From: Seriola aureovittata
Taxonomy: Eukaryota > Chordata > Actinopteri > Carangiformes > Carangidae
Assembly (NCBI RefSeq): GCF_021018895.1
Contig: NC_079375.1
Coordinates: 20,291,492 to 20,355,491, forward strand
Direction: 5' to 3'
DNA: 64,000 nucleotides
Below are positions 40,580 through 53,800 of this stretch, piece after piece. The notes beneath the pieces are model-generated. The model worked only from the letters and a program-made list of their open reading frames with translations, ran no database searches and had not been told where the DNA came from. A program made the position numbers and the translations under genes. Numbering within the stretch: the stretch's first letter is position 1; each line of letters opens with the position of its first letter.

Positions 40580-42809
40580 CTAATTATCTGCTAAATATTT
40601 CCCTGTGAAGCAAAATGAAACATGTCAGGGGAGTGAAAAACAATCAATTTGTTTCAAAATAAAGACAGTCAGAGACAAAAGTCACATAGATTTCTGATAC
40701 TCAAACCAACCTGCAGCAAATCTCTTCTTGACCAGCGATAGCCGATAGCCAGTGCCAACCAGCTGGATGTCGCACCCTGACAGTGTGCTTCCCTCACTGG
40801 TAAACTGGACTGCCAGCTGGGAGGGTTTACAGGGACCTTCTGTCATCTGGAACCGGCCCAGCAGAGCCCCTACTCCTGCAGGACACGGATAGCTGTAAGT
40901 CCAGTAATCTACTTGGTGTAACAAGATAATAAACGTACATTTTGTAGAATAAAAAACAGGGTATTGATCGTGCATTTCCCACGTGGTTTCAGAGTTGGCA
41001 GCTTGTCAACATGAGTGACAAATGATGGGGCAGGGACTGGACCAAGTAACTTGTCACAGACAACAAACCTACAACATACCGGCAAAGAGTTGCATACTAT
41101 AACTGAGATTTTGGTTTTAAAATTCAGCAGCACACAGTGAAAATATGATGATGCCGATTGTTTTTGTCATATTCTTCTAAGATGTCCTTGTTAAACAAAC
41201 ACCCACCTCCATTTTCAGATCTGTGAGAGAGGCTGGGAATCTTCCATTGTATCGTCTGCTGCTCTGGATTCCTTTATGGGGAAATCATTGTCACGTTACA
41301 GAAGGCATGTTGTCTGATATGCATTAAGCCATAGCAAGTTAATCAAGCCTAGGTCTATGTCCATGCTAACAAAGACAAAGAAAACAATATAATAATACTT
41401 ATCTCTATTACTGGCCATTGAGTCAGCAGTTATATACAATTTCCACCAAACAAATAAAGACAGTATATATCTATAGCTTCTAGGGGCAGGAGATTGTCCT
41501 AGGTTGACCTTCACCTCGCTGCACAACCATGTCAAACATTGCGAACAGTCCTCACCAGGTGGCAGGTGGGATCATGGCCTGGAGTTTGGCTATGCCTCCG
41601 TCCACAGGTACCAGGAAGTTGATGTTGTGTAGTGGCACAGGGGCGGCCATGGCCTCGATGTTGTATTTGTAGTCTATTCTAAGGTCCGTGTTGGTGGCGT
41701 CACCTCGCCAGCTCACTGCCAGGTTCAGAGGAGTGGACTGGATCCCCTCTGCTGACACCTGAGACACACAGAAACACAAGACAGTGAGAGTGAGAGAGAG
41801 AGAGAGATAGATAGATACAATACACAGATACAGTATATAGGTAGATACCTGATATTTGATCATATCCACGTTGTAGTATGTTGCCTGAGGCTTCTGTTCA
41901 GCCACTTTCCTCAGATGGCTCATCAAGTTTGGCATATTTACCCAGAACTCCTTGGTGTCTACACTGTCTGTTGTGGAATCACTAAGGGATGAGAGGTACA
42001 TATTTGATTCAGACAATCTTTAATTAGATACTGACTGTATTATAATGCATTATTTATTATAAACAATTACCAGTAGTTCTTGCTTTTCCAGTTCTTTATC
42101 AACTGATTTTTGTAACTGACACTTCTGAAGATACGTCGTGACCTATGTTCATATAGTTTAGGGTGCAAGTCAGGCTTTAGCATGCAATTTCCTACCAGCA
42201 CAGCAGCTGTGGATTGGGGAGGACCTGCTCCAGTCGGCTGAAATTGCTGATGCTAAAGGTGAGGATGGGTTGAGACGGGTGGCTTGCAAAATGCCTGGTT
42301 ATGCCTGCAGGGAAGGACAGCACCATCTCCCCTGTGATCCTCACAACACATCTGGGACAGAGGGAGAGAAGAGGCACAACTCGGACAATGTACTGAACAA
42401 AAATATACACTCGCAGAATGTCTTTAGTATCCAAGGTTGTAGTGCAAAGTGTCTGTGTAGCTACCGGAAACACATCCACTTTATTAGTCTTTAAAAAGAG
42501 ACCATAAAAGTTTCTCCTCGGCCTCTCCAAAAACTTTTAAATCTTATTTTTCCTTTCGCTTTATTTAGCACATTATGATAAAAGTGCTTCACCTTCCTAC
42601 TCAAAATTATAAACTGTATAAATTGGCGAGTGCATCTGTAATGTCACACTGTCCAAAAGAGAAAATGTGGGCGTACTTGCTGGGATCAGCGCCTTTAAAG
42701 TAGGCATTGATGGTTTCTGTGAAGGCAGCTGCCACTGGTAGAGTGTCCTGGGGACCCATGGTGAGGGGACTGGGTCCTCTGGAGCATCCTGAACACACAC
42801 ACACACACA

Positions 42810-42840
<31 letters not shown>

Positions 42841-45800
42841 AAAAAAAAAAAAAAACATTAAACCACATCTATACTCTGCGGTTGTTCCTTGTTTGCTCAA
42901 AAGTTCAGCCATGGTTTACACGCAGAGGACAGGGGAGTCTAAACAAACAAAAGCAAAACTGAACCCTCCATTTTGAATGTGGATTCTAGGTGAGTGAGCA
43001 GGACATGGGATGGCGTGTGCAGCAGTAATTTGGCTTGGTGGACATGAGCGTGGACATGAGCGTGGACGAGACCACAGGTAGAAACAGGGCAGGTGCTTTC
43101 GGTACATGCACTGGTGGGACTACAGTAGCGTTTTGTGGCTCGACTCACCTTCAAAAGCTAAATAAAACCTGCCGTGGTCAAACCATACCAGAGGCTGTGA
43201 GGCCTCTGAGAGAGCAGAGATGTGAGGAGAGAATAATGGAGAGGGAAAGGACCGTGAGGAAAGGACACAATGATGAGCAACAGACAACGTGGACTCAGAC
43301 TGAGATGTGACACTAAAGAAAAATGAGAAGACCAGGTTGACTTGCTGGTAGTGTACCTGTGGTGGCCAGGTTAAGGTCCCTCCCTAAAGTTGGAGTGGAC
43401 GCTGCACTCTGCGAGGTAATGGAGGAGATGGAGGAAGAGCTCTCTGCCCGGGCCAGGGGGGCGAAAGGCGGGGGGCTGCCTGAAACTGGCGGACTGAACG
43501 GCCGAGTCTGGAGACAAGACGCATACTGTAAATCTGCCGTCTGAGTGAGAGTGAAGAAAAAGAAAGACTCGCACAGAATTCATTCACCTATGTCATTTAA
43601 ACAGAATGAAATGTCAAAGGAGAGGAAGGCAAAGAGAGGAATGAGAGGACACTTCACACGTACCAGGTCTGTGATTGGTTTCCCAGGAGGCAGCTTTGGT
43701 CGCGAGGACGGTCGAGGAGGAGGAGGCGGAGGGACAGGGCTGCCTCGAGACTGAGGCGTGGCAGGACGAGCTGGAGACGAGGGGCCTGCAGCACATACCA
43801 GTGTCTGTAGTTAGCACTGCCTTCAGATCACAGTGAGAGATTTTTTATTCAACAACAACATTTCTATTTATTCAGAGCGTAGCGCTCTGTGAAAATTCAA
43901 TTTGCATTCTCTTCCGTCAGCTCAACAAAGCTCTGTTTGACTGTCTGAAAAGCTGTGATATCATATTTCTTATTTCAATTTCACAATTATTTCAAATATT
44001 CCGCCGACCACAACTAAAGGCCAATACACACTGCTGCCAAACAGCATGCGTCAAATCAGTTACCCCTGTTATTTTCTATGGACAACCCCCACACCTGCCC
44101 CTGAAAATTTGTTTGTTTTTTTTTTTCCCCAGAGAAAAGGCTGTTTTGTTCCATAGCAGCTCAACTTCCCTCTCCTCACCTCTTGATGTCTCTATCGCTG
44201 TCTCTTGTGTGTGTGCAATGGAGGAGGAGAGACTACTTGAGAAAAATAAAGAGCTATATAAAGAGACATATAAAGAGCTGTATGACCTCTTGCGTTATTA
44301 CAAAGACAATGGCAAAAAGAAAAAAGATATTGCCTGGCGAGTCATAGCTCTGCACATTTGGCACTTGAGGTGAGAAATCAAGTTTAAGAGGCGAGTTCAT
44401 TCCTTTATTCGCCAAGAGTTGGAAAGCCGCGTCAGTGTTAGCTCTTGTTTTGTTTCTATTCTACTTCTTTTCTTCTACTGAACTTGTTAGCATGCTAACA
44501 AGCTAGACGCGGCCCTCATCTGATGATGCCACGTTGCCATAGTGATTCATTGTGGCATCAAGTCTGACCCCATTTCCCCATGAGAGGATGAAGAAGTACC
44601 TGCTGCTCAGAGGCCATATTGACCATGACCACCTGCTCCCAGCAAGGAAAGACACTCAAAGGGTCACAGCTGTATGTCATTTACTACAAGCTTGTAAAAC
44701 TGCTTTCGAGTTCAAAAATTCACTCAAAAATGTCAAGGGTTATATTTACTGCTCTTCATGAGATGTTGAGTTTTCTGTAGCTGGATCAGATTGCATCTTA
44801 ACACCAAACAAAAGGTAAACAGATCAGAGAGGATCTGCATTTCAGGCTTCTCTGTGGGATTGTTGGCAGCGCCAATGGCAGCATCATTCCCACTTTTTCA
44901 ATCAAAGCAAGACAAAGTTTATCTTCTTCCCACCAGGTTTCTCAGTATTACAGCAGGATAATTGGCAATTATAAACATTTAGAAAGAGCCCAGAGTACTC
45001 ACTGCTGCCTGAATAGGGCCCCGGGGAAGACATAATAGACCTGTAGGTGGTTGGCGGGAGAGGAGGTGGCGTTCCCCTGAAGCTCGGTGTCAACTCTCTG
45101 GGCGAGCCCACGAAGTCTGGGATATCATCTCTCAGGTACGCACCCTCTGGAGTCCTCTTTCCTCCTGCACCCCCCAGGACCAGGGGAGAAATGACTCCTG
45201 GCCGAGGGGACCTCCGCTCCGCTGGCAGAGGGGGCACGGGGCTGATGGGGACGGGAGAGGAACAGTACTCTGCAAACTGCAGCACCTCTTCATCGATCGC
45301 TTCGTCGTCGAGGCAGATCGGGGGCGAATTAGAGGGAGAGAAGTCAGGAGGCAGTGGAGGGGCCGGCTCATCCGGAGGAGGAGGTCCGAGCACAATGGAG
45401 GGGGGAGAGTCCGGTGGCGAGAAAGGAGGAGGAGACCCAGGAGAAAAAGGTGGAGGCGAAGGCGGGGGCTCGTTTGGTGGCGGTCCGGGAGAGAGGCAGG
45501 GGGTGGAGGGGGTGGAGGAGGGCGTGTCTGGGGGAGGAGAGTCCGGTGGCGGAGGCGGAGCGGGTTCATCTGGCGGCGGGGGTCTCTCATCAAGGAAAGT
45601 GACCCATCTGGGTGACACTATCTCCTCGCTGGTGCGTGGGCTGTCAACGGGGCCAAACACGTCGTCCAGGTCGGGGCCCGGGGAGCCTCGGTAAGAGGCC
45701 GGGGACAGGACGTTCAGGTAGATGGGGGCTGAACTGCGAGCTGCTCTTCCATTGGGTAGATCAGCTGCAATGACTCCAGCGGAGTCTGAAGGATAGCCGT

Positions 45801-47305
45801 ACTGACTTCTCGATGGAATGTTTTTTGGAGGAAGCGGAGGAGGAGCTGCAACAAGGACGACAGTTCAGCTCCGTTCAGCTTCACAGAATGAATATACACT
45901 GATGTAACTCCTGGAACAATGAAGCTCACCTCCTGTCGGGAAACTTCTGCTCAGCGGTGATTCTGACCGCGGTCTTGAGTCTACCCATACATCAGTAGGA
46001 ACCACTGTGAATAGGTAATGACAAAGAAACAATCAGCGCCACCTCAGTGTAACACTACTGTCTCATTAATTTTGAATTATTTACTGGTGATGAGGGACAG
46101 ACCATCATATCTGGCATATTTGGTCTCTGAAGGCAGCCCAAAGAAGGCAGGGACGTTCTGTGAGAGCCTGTCACTGCGAAAGGAAAAGGAAAACAATGAA
46201 CTGTGACAGCTTAAAACGAAATGGATTATAATTAAGTAACTGCCAGATTGGTCAGTTTTTTTTCCTAATAGGATTTTTATGACTATGATGACTACTTCCT
46301 GTTGGCATTGGTGTTGATTCCTGCTCTACAGTTCACACTGTACCACATCTGCACTGGAACCAATAACAGACAGACTTATAGGAAGGTATATTTAGTTTGT
46401 TTGTGGTCAGACCTCAGCATCTCAGGGGCAGGACTTGGAGTAGGGGTGGAGCGTCTGGGTCTGGCGATCTCCTCACCTATAAGAGAAACACAAAAAGTTG
46501 CACCTATTCTTGTGTTTGACCGAATGTCTACAGGAAAAATACACTGCTTCATTGTAAAACTGAGGTTGGGTGAGAAGACGATGTTCTAACTGATGTACTT
46601 ACAGGACAAATTCCTTTTTATCAGTCCCTGTAAAAGAAACAGTCCAAAACAAAGGAGAAATTAAGGATACAGATTTAAAAAACAGAGTGAAAAAATGTGT
46701 ATGTGTGATCATCCTGTCATTTTATTCTTCTACTCAATGCTTTGTTATCGTTTTTCCTTTTTTCTAAGTTACAGACATTTTCAATTTCCTGAACAGAAGT
46801 TTATTTTGCATGGGAAATACTATATATAAACTTTTCACTTGTTCTAAGAAAAATATTTCAGACTCTGCTCAACATTGTTTAAAGATGGATTTTCTTTTAG
46901 TTTGTTGAGTATTCTGTTAAATTCTGCACTGCACGATTTAAAACAGGTCAGGCTATCAAGGCTGTTTCAGGCTGTCTGCTTCCAAAACAGCCAGCAGATG
47001 GAGTGATCAACTCACCGGGCTGCGTCTCTGAGACCAGCAAAAAGGAAGAGAGAACAGACCTGGGTCAGAGAGTGAGTGACAAATCAGTCAAAATGGACAC
47101 CAACTTAAACTGCACACACCGCACCTCTTTACTTTCACCGCAAAGCCTTAATAATGCAACATGAGCCATAACACCCCGGAGATTACGAGGACAGTACCAG
47201 CATCACCTACAACCGACACACACACACAGAGCTGCACGCTGCAAGTGGCAGGTCGCTCAGCATGTAAGCTCCACTGAGACCAAATCAGTAGGTTTGGAGC
47301 TTAGC

Positions 47306-47342
<37 letters not shown>

Positions 47343-47754
47343 GATTACTGTGCATTATGTAACACAGACGCTTTGCCAGACAGGTTCAAGTAAAGCTGTA
47401 GCTAAACAGAAAAAAAAACTGAAGTAACAAAAAGAAGTGATTTTTTTTTTAGGCCTCAGAAGATCACAAACACTGAGGGTGAGACAGCATGCAGAAAAAG
47501 GTGAATACATAATTTGTGTATTATAATAGGAGGGAACACTTTATAGAGCATCTCCATTAAGTACGCTCATGCCATGCAATCTGTTGATGGTGATGCAAAG
47601 ATGAAAATGTGTGACAGGCTTACCGGACTTCTCCTCTACAAGACGACAGCAGATAAGTGAGGAGATAAAAAGACAAACAGAGAGAGAGAGAGTTAAACAG
47701 ATATGAGTCATAGTGTAAGTGATACAAATCAACAGCTATTACAAGATCTAAAAA

Positions 47755-47816
<62 letters not shown>

Positions 47817-50800
47817 TTTCGTACTGTATAGTAGAACAAGAGTGCTGATCAGCAGCGCTCACCAGAGATGGAGAGAGTGCCAGGCCTCCCACTGAGGCTT
47901 TTAGCTCGTCCATAGATGGAGGGACACACTTGGCACTGTCCGCCACCAGTGGCTTGATCTTAATTTTAAACTTTTTCTTGCTGTCCTCGTCGTCTTCTGA
48001 GTCACTGGAGGAGAAAAAGTGCTTTCCTTTGGAAGCTGGTGAGTGCTTGTCAAGGACAAAGTAGAATAAGTACAACATGTTAGACGAGAGAAGGAGACTA
48101 ATTCAATCCTCTGCGGCATTAGAAGCTAATATATCCTTTTAAAATACATAAATTCGTCTCAAACACACTGCTCGTGTGCAGAGCGGCACTGCAGCACAGG
48201 AGAGAGATGTTCGCTCTGTGTCTCCATCTTCTGCTAACTGACACTGTCTCAGCTAAATCATCGTTCTCAGGGGAAGTCTCCATGGTGCCAGCTCTCTATG
48301 AATCCAATTCAAACATACAGCTGCTGACACCTGCGGGAGCAAAAACTTAAAATACCAGTGAACTGCGGGTCATTCGTTAATGAGAACTGTGGCTCAGTGA
48401 CAATCCAAATGTAATGTGGCTCTCACCGGCTGCCCTCCTGCTCCTTTCTTTTTTGCCACTGCAGGGACACACATGTGATGTGGCGAGAAAAGGAGGGGCA
48501 ATTGATTTGGCCTATTTAATGCTGAGAAACACTCATCCAATAAGTCACTCAGCCAAACGGGTCGATAGTTTGTGCAGGAGAAAAAAGTCCCAAGACTGCT
48601 CCTGTCACTGCGTCTACTCTTCACTAAAAGGATATCATCGCCCTCGTCACCGGGCCGGAGGCTGAACCCCTCCTCATCCACGTCAGGGGAGGCCTGCAAG
48701 AGAGAGAGAAGGGTGACAGTCTTTTCTAGTCCATCACACACTGTAACAGAGGCTCTGCTAAAAACCTTCCCTCTGACCAGCTCTGCATATAAATGTGGAT
48801 CAGATTTCACAGATGTCTTGCCTGAGACAGTCAGCTTCCTGGCCGAAGCTCCTGCTGACTCACAGAATATGCAGCTATCGCTCTATTTGCACTGTTTACT
48901 CAGTAATTTAAAACCTAGCGTTACACGACACTGATTGCAACAGCACACGTATATTTCATGCACAAAGCTGCAGGGTCAAAAACATAAGAAATAAGGGGTA
49001 TGAGCAAAACAAGGAGTCGGCTGTGCATACTTACATATCTGTCCCAGTCAATCTCCCCATAGAAACCATTGGGAGCCCCATTGGCCTTTTTCTATCAACA
49101 AAATGGAGATGAGACAGAACAACAAGAGAATCATTTTACATTTAAGTTAACAAATAATATTAGCATTAAATGTGCAAGTGCACATTATTGTATAAACAAA
49201 TAAATAAATAAAATCTGGATCATTAAAGGCAGAGTCTGACTGTGACAGCTTGGGGTTTGGCCATCATTCCTGTTGGTAATTAATCTACACAAAAATGAAT
49301 TACTCAGATATATGAATGTAGCAAAATCACTATTAATAAGTTACACAGGGCAAAAAACACAAGCAGTCAGATGATCAGACAGGTTTTTAGACAAAACCCC
49401 AGGTTAGCCAAAGTTATCCAGAAGAGAAAACAAAAGCAAAACTTTATCCACAATTTACAGACTGACTTCCTCAACTGTGAGCGACAGTACTTCTGTGTTC
49501 ACACACTTTTCCTGTGCAATGAGTAATTATTACATTTTAATGAGCTTATGTTTTTGTTTCACTTCTGAATAAAGTGGTTCAGGTAAACTCGCTGAACGGT
49601 TGGTTTGTTAATAACCTGTGTGAATGATGACCACTCATTTTTCTTGCCTCAGACTCATCAGAGAGTTATAACAAAAATCAGACCAACGTTGTAAAAGAAC
49701 ATGAATTATCCTTTAAAAGGCAGCAACAAAACTTTGTTGCAACACAATGTCAATCAGTGGCAGTTGTACATAAAAATATCAATTAGCACTTTATCATTTA
49801 ATGTATTTGTATGATTCCTTCTCTTAAATGGCATCAAATCTTTTCAAAGGCAACTGAAAGGACACTTTTAGAAATGTACATACATTTCCTTTCTTTCCAC
49901 TTCCGGTTCCTTCTTGGTCAGGTGAGCTCCTGTGTGAGGCGACAGGAGAGGGGGAAAAATGTTTTCACGGTACTCAGGTGAATTTTTCTCTTTCCATCTG
50001 AGGTATCAGCTAATATGAGCTGCCGTACCAATTCCAAAACAATACTTTTTCAATACCTTATTTTGAGAAATACATACTTCTCAATCAAAAAAGAAAGAGG
50101 GTCAGAGTTCTCAAATGTTAAATATCCAAACACAAGCAGCAATATGAGAACTTTGCCTGAATAAAATCTAAATCAGAAACTCTCTCATCAGGGAATGAAA
50201 AATAAAAAAGATCAGATACAAATTTAGGTTTGATACCCGGTCTCATTCATTTACATTCCCATCAGATTTTTTCAGTTTTCAAGTTGTTTTCAAAGTTGTA
50301 ATGGCTGTAAGACTTGTACATGTTCATTGTGTTACAAGTGTGTGTCTCAGCAAACTCACGTTGTGTCTGAATCCTTGTCTTTCTTTCGTAAACCCAGGGC
50401 TTTCCTGGTTCGGTTTTTCAGTCCTAACAAAGTGAACGAGAGAGAGAATAACAACATCACGAAGAATTAATTTAAACTTTTAAAGCCGTATATAAAATGA
50501 ACTGTCTTGTCATTAAAATGCACTTAAAAGCAAATAACACAGACAGGTAACAGGCTGGTGTATCCTTGAGGATACACAGGAAATACAACAACCTCAGATC
50601 ACTGATATAAATCAACAAACAAACATCATGTCATCTGGAGAGAGCCTCCGCATAAAATGAAGCAATGCAATCCCCTTAAGTGTCCCCTCCCTGACAACAC
50701 AGACTGCAAAGGAAACACGAGCAAAGGCTGATCAATCTGTCCACTTCATTAGCGAGATTCGACAGAGAGTGGGGAGAGATCTACAACAGCAGCCCGTCAG

Positions 50801-53800
50801 CCAAACTGGACACCAGCCCCCCTGCAGCACCGACTGTTGGCTCTGCACAGCACCGAGATCAAGACAAGTGGGAGAACCAGCAAAGAGACACAACTCAACG
50901 CGTGCAAAACGTTTTCTTGGAGAAGTGAGATTCTATATATAATATTTCATCAGAGTCAAACATTTAGAAAACTATGATGTACAATGAATGAAAAGCTCCG
51001 ATGACACCCATGACAACTCCTGAAACCAGTAGTTACTTAATCCATTACTGCACTTAAAGAAAATTGACAAATGCCTTTTATGATAACGGATTGAAAACTG
51101 ACTCACACCATGAACTCTGAAAGCTAACGTCAGCATGCTAAGTATTTTTTGTTCAACTTTTAAAGTAATGACAGTACACAGTCTTTTGATTTCATACAGC
51201 ACACACTTTATTGGTTTGATTTGATTTCTAAATTGAGTGCACGCATTTTAGTTAACATTCTGTCCTTAACATTTTTACCTGCTTTAATTATCTTGTACCT
51301 TTTGTTTTGTTGCATGAATCCGGCAAGTCCTCACCTGGCAAGAAGGAAGCGGCGCCGAAAAAGCAGGCCACTTATAGGCTGCCAAGCAGGAAGTGGAGGA
51401 GGCCAACTGCTCGGGCCAGGAGGGGAGTCTGCCTTTTTCGGATCCATTCAAGTTAAATAATTTCTGACTTTAAGTTTTGTTTTGTTTCTCTTCGATTGAC
51501 AGTTAATTTGTTTGTAAATACTTTGATTTAAATCCTTTATAGTGTTAAGGTAAATTTTTTAGATAGAGTTAATTGTTTATTCCTGTCAAGGCTAGTGTTT
51601 GTCTATATAAACCCTCTTGTGTTGGGTCAGTTTTGAGGAGCTTTGCTGTTTAGTTGACCTCAGTTTAAGTTAAAGGGCCCTAGTTTTGAAATTATTTTCT
51701 GTAGTTTTCTATTTTTTGTATTTTGAGAACTTAATTGTTCTTAAATTGAAATTATTCTTTCTTGCTTTACACACCTGGAGGATATTCCATCAACGTCACT
51801 AAGGAAATCTGCACTTACTTGAAAAAGCCTGGTTAGAATTAACGCCGACTTTCACTATTTAGCCGTGCCCAGTCAACGTTAACTCAAACCAGGCTTGAAC
51901 AAGCTACATTATGCGCAAACACAGACTGTACAAGCAGCCCAGAACAGTCCTAGATGATGTCACAGAAAGAAGAGGGAAACAAGAGCCATCATCTTCTCAG
52001 CATAGTCAATAGTCAATCATAATACATGAATAAAGTAATGTCAAGTAAAACCAAACCAGGTGGGCTGGAGAAGTTTATCAATGAGCAGTAACTGAAGAGG
52101 TCTGTGTGCTGTGAGAAAATACACGTGTGCTCACCTGCTTCAGGTAAAGTCAGTAATACAGCGCTCTGGTAGCTCACCTGGCAGAGCGCATGTCATCAAA
52201 GTCAATCATAACCTCAGTGGCACGTTTGAGTCTGACCTGCATGTCATCCTTTCTCTCACTGTGATCAGAATATAAAGGCAATAAACGTTCAGTTGTATAT
52301 TGCCAACTGCAGCCTATATTATAGCCTTTGTTAGCCTATGTTATACGATAACCATCATAGGTAACGAGGCAATAATCAGCAGATTGATCATGCTAATAGT
52401 CAATCCATTCACTTAGATTTTGGGCTGAAGGTAAAGATGGTTATCTATTATAAAATACATGAATATGATTGATAGCCTACATTATTAATAATGCACAATG
52501 TACAACTTCTACATAAATAACCATGTCAGTCTATCCTGTATAATTCATAAACAGCCTACACACTAAAAAATAATGTTTTTTCTGGCTGAAGGAAAAAAGC
52601 ATTAAACTATTCTTTGAGGGGGGGTCGACCCAAGTTTCTGAACACAGACGTGTTTTGTCTTTTGGGATTCTGTTTCCGCCTGTTGGGATTTCATTGCAAC
52701 ACAGCTAAGTTAAGCTTGACAGTTAGCCGGCTACGGAGAGGGCTAGTTCAGCAGGATCAGTTACCATGGTTACTGAGCAGGGAATCCTATAAGCCACAGT
52801 GATGTAAGCCGGGAAAGATCTGCCTCGATGGAATAGGGCCCTGGTTTCTCGAGCCTTTCCTCTCTGCTCCATGACAAGCATGTTTTGCCATATTAGCTTA
52901 GTGTGTTATCATGCTAACATTTGCTAATTAGCGTGAAACTTTGGGGCAAAGCTAGGCGGAGAGACTTTCACTGGATAAGACCTGGACCAGCTGGTGGTGC
53001 TCGACAATATGTCAGAGGACCACAACGCAGGTAAGGTTCATCCTCTGGGGATCATAAATGTTTCATGGTAATTCTTCTAATAGCTATTGAGATATTTTGG
53101 TCCGAACCGAAGTGTTTGTTGAGAAATTGTGGATCCTAATGGAAGAACTCACACTGACAATTCTGCTTTTCTCAGGTCAAAGGTTTAGATACACTTAATG
53201 ATAATATCTCTGATAAAGGAAAGCACTTTTCAAGGTTTATAAATGACCGATATTTTCCATGTAAGGAGATAAAAACGTCTAAAACATTTTTTTTCTATTT
53301 TGATTTATTGGCTGTGCTGCATGTTTTCCCCAAACAGGCAACTGACAGGTTTATATAACAGTGTTTTAGACGACCAGTGAGCACAGTGGATTCTCACATC
53401 CATACAAGAGCAACAGGGACACGTGATGGACAGTTGGGTGGATGAACATTTTGTGCTTTTCAGAGGCAGCTCGGTTTCTTCGTTCATCATCTCTTTTTGC
53501 AATCTGTGGGCTGCGTTTCAAACTGGAACACACATTTTGGATTGTTGATGGCTCATTTACTTCATGACAAGATTTTTCTATACACAGTCCTCTCCTCTCT
53601 AATGTTGTGGCGTTTTAATGCTTAATTTAAAATGAATCTGACCTCAAAATCAAAATAAATATTGAATCACTGATTTGGTGAATCCATACATGTGCATTTT
53701 ATATAGAAATATCAAGACTAATAGGATAAATGTGAAGGTGGTGCACTGTGGCCCATTCAGTTGGGAGGAAGCTCTCCTGGGTACTGAAGGACATGTCAGG

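Noticed and set aside
45047..45694. 215-codon Gly/Glu-rich open frame on the + strand
   Set aside because: It is the antisense shadow of the proline-rich sgip1 exon. The purine-rich strand lacks stops for compositional reasons.
51221..51460. 79-codon + strand frame with a hydrophobic start and RRKRRRK cluster
   Set aside because: It looks superficially like a signal peptide plus basic tail, but lies inside an LTR-like T-rich repeat and resembles no family.
52178..52258. 81-base splice-flanked coding-like exon on the - strand
   Set aside because: The underlying DNA is a degenerate tRNA-derived SINE with A and B boxes on the + strand. The open frame does not fit the sgip1 phase.
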